DNA from: a virus
Virus record (IMG/VR): IMGVR_UViG_3300009423_000019
Location: 1 to 31,158 of that record
Length of the DNA stretch: 31,158 bases
Reading direction: 5' to 3' (one strand)
This document shows positions 5,796 to 14,046 of this stretch, piece by piece. Both the position numbers and the translations under genes were made by a program. The stretch's first letter is position 1. Every line of letters begins with the position of its first letter. The notes below the pieces were generated by a model. It was given only the letters and a program-made list of their open reading frames with translations. It searched no databases and was not told the DNA's origin.

Positions 5796-7967
5796 ATGGC
5801 AAATATTGAAATTCCTATAGGCACGACTGGCGAAGTATTTAAAGTACCACAGTGGGCAACTGAAGAAACTCAACAAGATATTTTGGCTGCACTCAGCCCT
5901 GAAAGTCCAGCTGGCAAGAAAAAAGCTAAAGCTGAAGGCGATGCAACAAAAAGTATTGGTAACCTTAGCAAGGCGGCAACAGACACAAAGGAAAAATTTA
6001 AAGGTTTAGGTAAAACTGCTGAACGAGTGGGCGGCAAGCTTGAGGGCATTGAAGCAAGTGCAAAGAGCGTAACAGATGGACTACTTGGTGTTGTCGGCGG
6101 AATGGGCGCACTAGGCGGCGCCGCTGGTTTTGCTGCTGGTACATTTGATGCATTTGTTGATGCGCAAGTTTCTGCTATTCAAAGTGGTTTTAGTTTTAGT
6201 GATCAACTTATTGAAAGCCGTAAAGAACTAGCAAATATTGGTCTTAATTTTACTCAATTTAGTACAATACTTGCAAATAATGGTGATGCATTGCGCAGCT
6301 TAGGTGTGACTGGTGCTGAATCAGCTACAAGGTTTAAAGACCTCGTAATGGTGACCCGTGATATGACTGATCATATGGGCAATTATGGGTATGTAAGTGA
6401 AGAAATAGCGGGCCAGCTTGCTGAATTAACTGGTACTCTTGTCAAAGCAGGTATAACTGGTGACGAATTATTTGGCGGCGCGGCTGATAGCTTTACTATC
6501 TTAAACAGAGAAGTGCTTGGATATGCGCGTATTACTGGTCGCAATTCACGTGACATGATGCGTAACCGCGCCGCTGTTGACGCCGATCCTATGTTTATGA
6601 GCATGATGGGTGAATTTGGCGCAAGTGGTATTACCGCAGCCCAAGGTATGACTGATATGGCAACCGCCACATTTGGAGAGGCAAGTTCTGGTATTATTGA
6701 AATACTTAAAGCTGCTACTGTTGAAGCTAAGACAGGCATGCCTATGATGAGCGCAGAAATGATGGCCACATTGGAAATGACAGGATTAAGGGAGTTCGTC
6801 ACACAGTATGGTAAAGATATACTTGCCGCTGCCGGTGATTCTGAAGCCGCTGCTAGAGTCAATAGAGACTTCGCCTTCAATACGTCCAAACACCTGCAAG
6901 AACAAGAAGTGTATATAAGAGAACAATCCCAAATTTTCAACGCTGGTGGCGTAGCCGGACCATTAGCAGCTGAATTTGGACTATTAATGCAAGCCGTTGT
7001 AGAGAGCCGATTAACGGCCGCCGCTGCAAATGACCCAGGACGCGCCACAAACTTTGCAGAGACTATGGATGATACAACAGAAAAATTAATTAGTTTCCGT
7101 AATGAACTAGAAGTGTTCCTTCAAAATCTTAGAGCAGGCGTATTAGCAGCATTTGGTGTTGAAGATTTTGTAGCACTTGACACTCTTGATTTTGAAAAAT
7201 GGGGGCGTGAACTTAATACAATAATAGAAGATATGTTAGCCTGGAAAGAATACTTGTTTGGTGATGATGGTATAGGTGTTGCAACTATAGTCGCAGGTAT
7301 AGCTGCTTTATGGATAGCACCAGCTGTTATCGCAGCCATGGTAGCTGGAATTTCAAGTTTGTTTGCTGCTAAAGCCCTTACGACCGCCCTAACTGCTGGT
7401 GCAGCGACGACAGCCGCAACAGGCACAGCAGCTGGAACTGGTATGGCTGCAAGGGCCGCCGCCGCAGGCCGCGGCGCACTAAACTTAGGAAAAAAAATTC
7501 CTGGTTATGGTACTGCTATTGCTGCTATTATGGGGATGGCTGATGAAGAATTTATCGAAGCTGACTTTAACTTAATATCACGTAGCCTATTAGGTATTAC
7601 TGAAGCATTATTAGAAGTTGGTGATATTGGCGCAAACCTTGTTACTGGTGCTGCAGGAGTAGTTGGTATAGGTCCAGGGTATGATAACGACTTAGATATG
7701 AGTCAAGCAATGAGAGATTATGCAACCGCACCACACGAACCAATTCCTGCATTTGATCCAGCGTCCCAACGTATAGATAGCAATCATATGATTATTCAAG
7801 GTGCACAAACACAACAAGATGGATCAATTCAAACAGACATAAATGCAGATAATGCCTGGCGTCACGGAAGCCGCGGCGAGGAATACTTGCGGCAATTGAC
7901 ATCAGCTATGGAAGAAGGCAATCGCCTTATGCGTCGTCAACTTGACGCAATCGAAAATAATGGCTAA
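5796..7967 (+). CDS. Tape-measure-like tail protein (gp29-type role)
   Basis: The 723-residue protein is Ala/Gly-rich and mostly helical. A polar N-terminal coil region (about 50-85) is followed by a Gly/Ala hydrophobic patch (about 90-115). A long helical middle leads to a strongly hydrophobic stretch (about 490-545) with small residues, and a charged C-terminus ends in EEGNRLMRRQLDAIENNG. Hydrophobic segments in a long helical protein beside tail-assembly genes are typical of tape-measure proteins. If it spans the tail at about 1.5 angstrom per residue the tail would be near 110 nm, similar to T4. Direct similarity to T4 gp29 could not be judged by eye. A late promoter lies at 5739; the ribosome site (AAAAGTAG) is weak. 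Confidence 0.6.
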   Translation: MANIEIPIGTTGEVFKVPQWATEETQQDILAALSPESPAGKKKAKAEGDATKSIGNLSKAATDTKEKFKGLGKTAERVGGKLEGIEASAKSVTDGLLGVVGGMGALGGAAGFAAGTFDAFVDAQVSAIQSGFSFSDQLIESRKELANIGLNFTQFSTILANNGDALRSLGVTGAESATRFKDLVMVTRDMTDHMGNYGYVSEEIAGQLAELTGTLVKAGITGDELFGGAADSFTILNREVLGYARITGRNSRDMMRNRAAVDADPMFMSMMGEFGASGITAAQGMTDMATATFGEASSGIIEILKAATVEAKTGMPMMSAEMMATLEMTGLREFVTQYGKDILAAAGDSEAAARVNRDFAFNTSKHLQEQEVYIREQSQIFNAGGVAGPLAAEFGLLMQAVVESRLTAAAANDPGRATNFAETMDDTTEKLISFRNELEVFLQNLRAGVLAAFGVEDFVALDTLDFEKWGRELNTIIEDMLAWKEYLFGDDGIGVATIVAGIAALWIAPAVIAAMVAGISSLFAAKALTTALTAGAATTAATGTAAGTGMAARAAAAGRGALNLGKKIPGYGTAIAAIMGMADEEFIEADFNLISRSLLGITEALLEVGDIGANLVTGAAGVVGIGPGYDNDLDMSQAMRDYATAPHEPIPAFDPASQRIDSNHMIIQGAQTQQDGSIQTDINADNAWRHGSRGEEYLRQLTSAMEEGNRLMRRQLDAIENNG

Positions 7968-7970
7968 ATA
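7963..7970 (+). promoter_or_regulatory. Possible late promoter for the portal gene
   Basis: GCTAAATA overlaps the stop codon of the tape-measure-like gene and lies 25 bases upstream of the portal start. It keeps the TAAATA core of the other late elements but differs at the first two bases, so it is weaker evidence. Confidence 0.4.
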
Positions 7971-7994
7971 GAAGCAAATAGGATAATAAACATA

Positions 7995-8909
7995 ATGTCA
8001 TGGAAAAAACACTTCCAAACCTACAATGGCACACAAAGCCCGATTAGTGGTGACGCCCGCAATCGTGACCGTAACACATCTACACGATTCCAAAGCTGGC
8101 TACCTGAAGTATATGTAGGTCAGCCTAACCGTCTTGAGCGATATGTACAGTATGATCAGATGGATATGGACAGTGAAATTAACACTGCACTAGATACAAT
8201 TGCTGAATTTTCAACACAACAAGACGAAGAAACAGAAACTCCATTTAAAATCAAATGGAATGATAGCCCAACAGAGACTGAAAGCGATGTGTTAGCAACA
8301 GTACTCAAGCAGTGGTGCCGCGTTAATGACTGGAACCGTCGTCTATTCAATACATTCCGCAACACAATCAAATACGGCGACCAGCCTTTTGTGCGTGATC
8401 CAGAAACTTGGAAACTGTTTTATGTTAACCCAAGCGATGTTATGCGTGTTATTGTTGATGAAGCAAATGGTAAAGAGCCAGCACAATACATCCTTAAAAA
8501 CCTTGATCCAAACTTCCAAACTTTGACAGCAACTACCCCGCAAGGTAGTTCTGGATATGCAGGGGCAGGAATTAGCCCAAGCACAATGGTCAACAGTACA
8601 CAGAACCGTAATATGGGACAGGTGAACGCTGCATCAGGAATGAACAGTGATGTAGAACACCAAGTAGATGCTAAACATGTTATTCACATGGCACTGACTG
8701 ATGGAATGGACATGAGCTGGCCTTTTGGTAACAGTATTCTAGATGCAGTATTCAAAACTTACAAGCAAAAAGAACTACTTGAAGACAGTATTATCATTTA
8801 CCGTGTACAACGTGCACCTGAGCGCCGCATCTTCTACATTGACGTAGGTGATATGCCAGCGCACCAGGCTATGAGCCATGTTGAGCGTGTTAAAAACGAG
8901 ATCCACTAG
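7995..8909 (+). CDS. 20: Portal vertex protein gp20, N-terminal part up to an in-frame amber codon
   Basis: The portal forms the dodecameric ring through which DNA enters the head and to which neck and tail attach. This part is 304 residues and has typical T4-superfamily portal sequence: RYVQYDQMDMDSEINTALD near residues 49-67, WNRRLFNTFRNTIKYGDQ, then RVQRAPERRIFYIDVGDMP and HVERVKNEIH. It starts at ATG 7995, with AGGAT upstream, and is stopped by TAG at 8907-8909. The same frame continues without interruption into the rest of the portal (to 9707), so the two parts together equal one 570-residue protein, close to T4 gp20 (about 524). No insertion or base slip is needed, only one codon change. 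Confidence 0.9.
   Translation: MSWKKHFQTYNGTQSPISGDARNRDRNTSTRFQSWLPEVYVGQPNRLERYVQYDQMDMDSEINTALDTIAEFSTQQDEETETPFKIKWNDSPTETESDVLATVLKQWCRVNDWNRRLFNTFRNTIKYGDQPFVRDPETWKLFYVNPSDVMRVIVDEANGKEPAQYILKNLDPNFQTLTATTPQGSSGYAGAGISPSTMVNSTQNRNMGQVNAASGMNSDVEHQVDAKHVIHMALTDGMDMSWPFGNSILDAVFKTYKQKELLEDSIIIYRVQRAPERRIFYIDVGDMPAHQAMSHVERVKNEIH
8907..8909 (+). other. In-frame amber codon in the portal gene
   Basis: The sequence reads ATC CAC TAG CGC CGT ATC, in frame with portal coding on both sides (KNEIH-stop-RRIPSRTGGGSN). One C-to-T change of a CAG glutamine codon would produce it. The base after the stop is C, a context known to weaken termination. TAG ends three other genes here (gp26, the 431-residue protein, a LamG fibre), so it is not generally reassigned. 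Confidence 0.85.
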
Positions 8910-9707
8910 CGCCGTATCCCAAGTAGAACGGGTGGCGGTAGCAACATGATGGACGCACAATATAACCCGCTTTCAATCATGGAAGACTATTTCTTCGCAC
9001 AGACAGCGGAAGGACGTGGATCAAAAGTTGATACACTGCCCGGCGGTGATAACCTAGGCGATATTGATGATCTCAAGTTCTTTAACAACAAACTTGCAAG
9101 AGGTCTACGTATTCCGTCAAGCTACCTACCTACTGGTCCTGACGATGGAACTGCAACATTTAATGATGGGCGTGTTGGTACTGCCTTTATTCAGGAATAT
9201 AGGTTCACACAATACTGCCAGCGTTTGCAACGTATGGTACAGCCAACATTTGATAAAGAGTTTAAGATGTTCCTCAAGCATCGTGGATATTCAATTGATT
9301 CTAGCCAGTTTGAACTAGACTTTGTAGAGCCACAGAGCTTTAGTGATTACAGAGAAATTGAAATCAACGGAGCCCGCGCTGGTGTCTTTGGTCAGTTGGA
9401 AGGAATTGACTATATGAGTAAGCGATTTGCACTCAAGAAATATCTACAATTGAGCGAGGATGAAATCCTTGAAAATGAAAAGATGTGGAAGCAAGAAAAC
9501 CCAATTAAGGATGTCGCTGGCTCCGGTGTTGATAATGATGAATTTAGCGACTTGGGTAGTGTAGGCGTCCAAGGCGGTGCTGATGGAAGTCTTGATGACT
9601 TTGAGGCAGATCCAGATGAATTTGGTGATGATGAGCTAGCAGATACAGCTGGTGATGAAGGCGAATCAGCAATTAGCGGTGCTGAGGGAGAGGATGAAAC
9701 AAGATGA
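8910..9707 (+). CDS. 20: Portal vertex protein gp20, C-terminal part after the amber codon
   Basis: This is the in-frame continuation of the portal. It carries a highly typical portal block, ending in EDYFFAQTAEGRGSKV, then LPGG and GDIDDLKFFNNKLARGL, then IPSSYLP (about 9000-9130), followed by the wing/crown helices and a very acidic C-terminal tail (about the last 60 residues). If read alone, translation could start at ATG 8946 or 8949, but GGTGGCGG upstream is in coding sequence and is not a convincing ribosome site. A separately started fragment could not build a normal portal ring. The stop TGA overlaps the next start as ATGA. Confidence 0.85.
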   Translation, partial: RRIPSRTGGGSNMMDAQYNPLSIMEDYFFAQTAEGRGSKVDTLPGGDNLGDIDDLKFFNNKLARGLRIPSSYLPTGPDDGTATFNDGRVGTAFIQEYRFTQYCQRLQRMVQPTFDKEFKMFLKHRGYSIDSSQFELDFVEPQSFSDYREIEINGARAGVFGQLEGIDYMSKRFALKKYLQLSEDEILENEKMWKQENPIKDVAGSGVDNDEFSDLGSVGVQGGADGSLDDFEADPDEFGDDELADTAGDEGESAISGAEGEDETR

Positions 9708-9916
9708 AAAGCAGAGAATTCTTAAAAGAATATTATGATGAGAAGGACGACAACTATATGACGGTTAATATTGACCATCACCGCCGTCCACGTATTACAT
9801 TGCGCCACTTGCAAAAGCTGCGCAAAACACGAAGCATTGAAGATCTGGAGCAAAAGCAGAGAATCGATGACGTAGCATATATCTACGGGCGCCCAGACGC
9901 TGAAGCTGATCTTTAA
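9704..9916 (+). CDS. Small basic protein of unknown function in the head module
   Basis: A 70-residue protein overlaps the portal stop by 4 bases. It is rich in Arg, His, Asp and Glu (IDHHRRPRITLRHLQKLRK), so it is helical and charged. In T4 this place between gp20 and gp21 holds the small prohead core genes 67 and 68, but this sequence lacks the strong acidity of gp67 and I cannot assign it. Being locked into the portal reading by the overlap suggests a role in head assembly. Confidence 0.65.
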   Translation: MKSREFLKEYYDEKDDNYMTVNIDHHRRPRITLRHLQKLRKTRSIEDLEQKQRIDDVAYIYGRPDAEADL

Positions 9917-9925
9917 GGGTAGGCT

Positions 9926-11221
9926 ATGCGTTTTATTGAATTTGGATTATTTGAAGGCTATAAAGAAGTCACACAGAAGTTTTCACAGGATAATGATCCT
10001 GCGGCAGTTAAAGACGTTATAACAACATATCGCGATCTTGTCAACCGAAATCAAGTTCAAGGCAACGAAAGAAATATTGACTGGTGGGGCAAGCAAGGCT
10101 GGGGACAGTTTGAAAAGTTTGTTACAGCTAAGAGTCAACAGTCAAGTCAAAACCAACAGAAAAAACGCTCAAAGACTGGAAAAAGTCATAACCTTGCAGA
10201 AACAAATGAATGGCTGGTTGTAATACCGCTTGACAAGGACGCAAGTTGTTTTCACGGCAAAGGCACTGACTGGTGTACTACAAAGCCAGCACACGACTAT
10301 TTTGAGCAGTATTTTAGAGACAACAGCATAACTTTAATCTACTTTTTACACAAGCAAACAGGCAAGAAATGGGCTGCCGCAGTACACTTGGACACAGATC
10401 ACATTGAATGGTTTGACATAAATGATAGAGAAATCAATATAAGAACGTTTTCAAGCCAAAGCGGCATCTCTGTTGAAACTGCGCAAAAATATATTGATAT
10501 GGTATTAGATAAGTCTTCAGACGCTTCTAAGAAAGCTGGCTCTGCACGTGAAATAATGGTAAAAGACTTGCAAACACTTGAGCAACTTCTTGATGATTTT
10601 CAGGATGCTGGCGGCGGCAAGCGTTCCGTGGAAATCGAAACACTATTGCTAAAAACAAAACATAAAGAGTTGTTACTCAAATACATCCGGTTGCTTTCAA
10701 AAGGTCCTATAGAGTTTGATCAAAATATGCAAACACTGATAGCAACACAAGCCGGATTCGGACTGAAAAAGATTGCAAATCTAACTGAAAAGACAGTAAG
10801 AATTGCGTTAAAAAATAGCCCAGATGCACTCGATTGGATTATAGATGCAGCACCAGAAATGACTGCAGAAATTTTTACTCAAGATCCATCAACTATTCCA
10901 GACATACATGAAGTAAGACGAATCGAGGATATACCTCCAAGATTTCAAGAAATCTTTATAAACGCGGCAGGGATATGGGCAGTTGCGTTTGGTAATGATC
11001 TTGATCCTAAGCTTAAAGAGAAAGCCAATGCATCCCTCAAAAAATGGTTTAAAGACAACCCAGAAATCGTAGCCGTTGTTACAGAACCTGGGTTAACTGA
11101 TCTAAAATGGATGGACGAGTTGACACAAGAAAAAAATCAAGCAGCCGTCGACAGATTCGGCGGTGACGCGTATGAAGTTATGACACGAGATTTAAAGATA
11201 CTCACGCCGAACGATATGTAG
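9926..11221 (+). CDS. Unknown 431-residue protein with a GKGTDWCTT domain, inside the head module
   Basis: The start ATG has AAGGGTAGG upstream. Residues about 93-170 form a compact domain, EWLVVIPLDKDASCFHGKGTDWCTT, then FEQYFRDN, then a beta-rich ITLIYFLHKQTGKKWAAAVH and a closing WFDINDREI. I have seen GxGTxWCT-type domains in other phage proteins without known function. A Gln/Lys/Ser-rich linker (70-88) precedes it, and a helical, repeat-like C-terminal half (about 205-431) follows. No T4 head gene has this sequence. The position between portal and core protein suggests a packaged or head-assembly-associated protein, or a late-transcribed passenger. The stop is TAG. Confidence 0.75.
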   Translation: MRFIEFGLFEGYKEVTQKFSQDNDPAAVKDVITTYRDLVNRNQVQGNERNIDWWGKQGWGQFEKFVTAKSQQSSQNQQKKRSKTGKSHNLAETNEWLVVIPLDKDASCFHGKGTDWCTTKPAHDYFEQYFRDNSITLIYFLHKQTGKKWAAAVHLDTDHIEWFDINDREINIRTFSSQSGISVETAQKYIDMVLDKSSDASKKAGSAREIMVKDLQTLEQLLDDFQDAGGGKRSVEIETLLLKTKHKELLLKYIRLLSKGPIEFDQNMQTLIATQAGFGLKKIANLTEKTVRIALKNSPDALDWIIDAAPEMTAEIFTQDPSTIPDIHEVRRIEDIPPRFQEIFINAAGIWAVAFGNDLDPKLKEKANASLKKWFKDNPEIVAVVTEPGLTDLKWMDELTQEKNQAAVDRFGGDAYEVMTRDLKILTPNDM

Positions 11222-11368
11222 AAGATTACTTAGTCAGGTAGGCCACCGAATTAAAACACACTTTTTGCCCTTTTTCATGCCTTTTTACAAGGTAAGGCAC
11301 TTTGTTTTGTAAATACACTTGAAGTAATGCAAAACAGTGCCCCATGAGGGGTATTTAGGAGTGTGATA
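11222..11368 (+). promoter_or_regulatory. Leader of the acidic core protein gene with late-like element and hairpin
   Basis: TGTAAATA (11308-11315) is a weak match to the late promoter pattern. A hairpin, TGCCCC-ATGA-GGGGTA (11338-11353), ends 3 bases before the AGGAG ribosome site at 11357-11361 and could influence its use. T-rich repeats (CTTTTT twice) and a TGCCTT/AAGGCA inverted repeat at 11278-11299 lie upstream. A terminator is not evident. Confidence 0.35.
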
Positions 11369-12262
11369 ATGACAAAATCAAAACTAGAAAAAGTGCTTGA
11401 GTACATGGTAAATGGCGAGAAAGACCTCGCTAGCGAAATGCTACATGAGCACATCATTGAATCAGCACGCGAGATCTATGCAGATCTTGCTGAAGAAGAT
11501 GAAATGGTAGAAGAAGAGCTAGAGCTAGACGAAGACGAAGATCTTGACGACGAAGATGACGAAGACCTTGACGAAGCTTTCCGTGACGATAACTCAAGCG
11601 GCGACTTTGAAGACGATTTGGACTCAATGGAAGACGAACTAGAAACTGAAGAGTATTTTGGTGAGAATGGCGATGAGGAAGAAGAGGACGACGAAGCTAT
11701 GGACGACCTAGAAGGCGAAATGGACATGGATATGGACATGGACATGGATGCTGAAATGGGCGACGACATGGGCGGCGAAGGCGACGCAGAAAATGCTATG
11801 CAGAACGTTGAAGATGCTATGGACGAACTTAAGGCTGTTTTTGCAGACCTTATTGGTGACGACATGGGCGACGAAGAAGGCATGGATGATGATGTTGCTG
11901 ACGAATTCGACGACATGGAAATTGGCGACGAAGTTGAGGACGACGAGTCCGATGACGACATGGAAGAAAGCTTTTACGAAGAAGACGACCTAGAAGAAGC
12001 AGCAACGCTTAAGAAGCACGCTGTTACTATGAAGGGCGACGACGACGGTAAAGCATCACCATTGAAGCAAAATCAACCAAACATTAGCGACAAAGGCAAA
12101 GCAGTAAACTTTGCTGGCGGTAGCGATGAAAAAGGTGGTAAAGGCGATTCAGCTAAAAAGATGAATGTAACTGGACCACAAGAACAAAAGGGTAAGATGG
12201 ACAAGAAAGTTTCTAAGCCATCCAACTCAAGTGCTAAAGCCAAATCTAATATTGGCAGCTAA
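11369..12262 (+). CDS. Extremely acidic prohead core protein (gp67-like)
   Basis: ATG 11369 is preferred, 7 bases after AGGAG. The 297-residue protein has three parts. A short helical N-terminus (1-45, KLEKVLEYMVNGEKDLASEM) resembles the start of small core proteins. A long Asp/Glu/Met stretch (about 46-205) includes the MDMDMDMDMD repeat. The C-terminus is basic and Lys/Ser/Gly-rich (about 211-297). The boundary carries L-E-E (208-210) followed by A, a match to the gp21 cleavage pattern L-x-E. T4 gp67 is a small acidic prohead core protein cut by gp21 to an internal peptide, so a similar fate is inferred. It stands directly upstream of the protease gene. Homology to gp67 is by architecture only. 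Confidence 0.7.
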   Translation: MTKSKLEKVLEYMVNGEKDLASEMLHEHIIESAREIYADLAEEDEMVEEELELDEDEDLDDEDDEDLDEAFRDDNSSGDFEDDLDSMEDELETEEYFGENGDEEEEDDEAMDDLEGEMDMDMDMDMDAEMGDDMGGEGDAENAMQNVEDAMDELKAVFADLIGDDMGDEEGMDDDVADEFDDMEIGDEVEDDESDDDMEESFYEEDDLEEAATLKKHAVTMKGDDDGKASPLKQNQPNISDKGKAVNFAGGSDEKGGKGDSAKKMNVTGPQEQKGKMDKKVSKPSNSSAKAKSNIGS

Positions 12263-12274
12263 AGGAAACGATTG

Positions 12275-12910
12275 ATGTTTAAACCACTACGAGAAGTAAT
12301 TGCACCGGATGCAGCGAAAATTACCACTGAAAGCCATGACGACGGCAAAGGTGGTAAGGATCTCTACATGCAGGGCATTTTCATCCAAGGTGATAAACGC
12401 AATCAAAATCAAAGAGTTTATCCCGTTAATGAAATCGCAAGCGCCGTAAAGACGCTTAAAGAAAAGATTAACGGGGGATACTCAGTCCTTGGTGAAGCAG
12501 ATCATCCTGATGATCTCAACATTAATATCGACCGCGTTTCACACGCAATTGTTGACATGGATATGCGTGGCAATGACGGTATTGGTAAACTAAAAATGTT
12601 GCCCACTCCGATGGGCAATATATGCAAAACACTACTTGAAAGTGGTGTAAAGCTCGGAGTCAGTTCACGTGGATCTGGCAACGTTGATGGTTCTGGCAAT
12701 GTGTCAGAATTTGAAATTGTTACAGTTGATATCGTAGCAAACCCAAGTGCACCAGATGCATACCCGGACCCGATTTATGAGCAAATCATGAATCACCGAC
12801 GTGGCAGCACATTTTGGGACGTAGCAGAAAGCGTTAACCATGATTCCAAAGCACAGAAGTATCTCAAAGAAGAGATGATTCGATTTATCCAAGACCTAGG
12901 GAGAAAATAA
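12275..12910 (+). CDS. 21: Prohead core protease gp21
   Basis: This serine protease lies inside the prohead core and cleaves scaffold and capsid proteins during head maturation. The 211-residue length matches T4 gp21 (212). Visible features are NQRVYP (45-50), GEADHPDD with the likely catalytic H77, and GVSSRGSG (128-135) with the nucleophile serine in the SS pair, followed by the VDIVANPSAPDA segment. ATG 12275 is chosen over TTG 12272 because it lies 7 bases after AGGAA. It sits between the acidic core protein and the scaffold, the order expected for the T4 head module. Its gene has 12 bases of spacing from the preceding stop and 2 bases to the next start. Confidence 0.93.
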   Translation: MFKPLREVIAPDAAKITTESHDDGKGGKDLYMQGIFIQGDKRNQNQRVYPVNEIASAVKTLKEKINGGYSVLGEADHPDDLNINIDRVSHAIVDMDMRGNDGIGKLKMLPTPMGNICKTLLESGVKLGVSSRGSGNVDGSGNVSEFEIVTVDIVANPSAPDAYPDPIYEQIMNHRRGSTFWDVAESVNHDSKAQKYLKEEMIRFIQDLGRK

Positions 12911-12912
12911 CA

Positions 12913-14034
12913 ATGCCTAAGTCATTTAATGAAATTCTCGGCAGCGACGTTCTAAATGAAGAACTTCAGTCAGAACTAAATGAGGCGTTTGAAGCACGTA
13001 TTGCTGAAGAACGCGAAACACTGACAGCTGAATTGCGTGAAGAATTTGCAGGACGTTATGAAAATGACAAATCGCAGATTGTAGAAGCAATGGACGCTAT
13101 GTTGTCCGAAGCCATCAAGACTGAGCTCGAAGAGTTCGCTCAAGATAAAGCAAAGGTTGCTGAAGACCGTGTTCGTTATAAGCGAGCGGTTAAAGAGCAC
13201 ACTAAAATGCTTGAAGGTTTCCTAAACGAAGTTCTTGCAAAAGAAATTCGTGAGCTGCGCGGGGATCGCAAAACACAAAAGGCTAATTTTGGTAAGCTAG
13301 AAGAGTTTGTTCTCAAGCAGCTATCCAAAGAACTAAACGAATTCCACGATGACAAACGTGCTCTAGCCGAGCAGAAAGTCAAAATGGTTCGCGAAGGTCG
13401 AAAAGTTATTGAAGAAGCAAAGCGTAACTTCGTTAAGAAGGGTGCTGCGCAACTCGAAACCATGGTAGAAGGCGTTATGCGCAAAGAGCTAACTGCTCTA
13501 CGTGAAGACGTACAATCTGCTAAAGAAAACGAGTTCGGACGTAAGATTTTTGAAACATTCGCAAGCGAGTTTATGACTAGCACACTGAGTGAATCAACTC
13601 AGGTTGCAAAACTTGCAAAAGAAATAATGAACCTTAAGCAGAAAGTTGCAGAGTCTAACGATGCAATGACTACTAAGGATCAACAGCTCACTGAAGCACG
13701 ACGTAAAGCTAAGATCGCAACTGATCTCAGCGAGCGTAAGCAAATTATGAGCGAAATGCTTGGACCTCTAAACAAAGGCCAGAAAGAACTAATGGGAACA
13801 CTACTTGAGTCCGTCAAAACTGCACAGTTGAAGATGGCTTATAAGAAGTACCTCCCAAGTGTACTTTCAGAAGATGCTAATGTGAAGACACAGGCAACAA
13901 CAAAGGCTAAACTCACCGAAAGCCGTGGTAATACACGTTCAGTAAACGGTGATAAAGTCAACAAGGGCGCAGTGCAAGATGCACGTAGCTCAGCTGATAT
14001 TATTGAACTAAAGAAATTGGCAGGACTTAGCTAA
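12913..14034 (+). CDS. 22: Prohead scaffold (core) protein gp22
   Basis: A 373-residue, almost wholly helical, highly charged protein with heptad-like spacing, typical of the T4 gp22 scaffold that fills the prohead and is later degraded by gp21. It is longer than T4 gp22 (about 269). Several L-x-E protease-type sites occur, including LTES near residue 338, the same four residues as the predicted site in the capsid protein. The C-terminus ends in a short helix SADIIELKKLAGLS, which in scaffolds commonly contacts the shell. The ribosome site GGGAG lies in the last codons of gp21. Confidence 0.9.
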   Translation: MPKSFNEILGSDVLNEELQSELNEAFEARIAEERETLTAELREEFAGRYENDKSQIVEAMDAMLSEAIKTELEEFAQDKAKVAEDRVRYKRAVKEHTKMLEGFLNEVLAKEIRELRGDRKTQKANFGKLEEFVLKQLSKELNEFHDDKRALAEQKVKMVREGRKVIEEAKRNFVKKGAAQLETMVEGVMRKELTALREDVQSAKENEFGRKIFETFASEFMTSTLSESTQVAKLAKEIMNLKQKVAESNDAMTTKDQQLTEARRKAKIATDLSERKQIMSEMLGPLNKGQKELMGTLLESVKTAQLKMAYKKYLPSVLSEDANVKTQATTKAKLTESRGNTRSVNGDKVNKGAVQDARSSADIIELKKLAGLS

Positions 14035-14046
14035 AGGAAAAAGAAA

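Noticed and set aside
6383-7048. 221-codon minus-strand frame
   Set aside because: Lies wholly within the tape-measure-like gene, Ala/Pro/Ser-rich, a shadow of its codon bias.
8907-8909. General reassignment of TAG to an amino acid (alternative genetic code)
   Set aside because: TAG is the apparent normal stop of gp26, the 431-residue gene and the LamG/SPRY gene, and reading on past gp26 meets further TAG and TAA codons without coding character.
11476-11961. 161-codon minus-strand frame, almost all serine
   Set aside because: Complement of the Asp/Glu codon repeats of the acidic core protein; pure compositional shadow.
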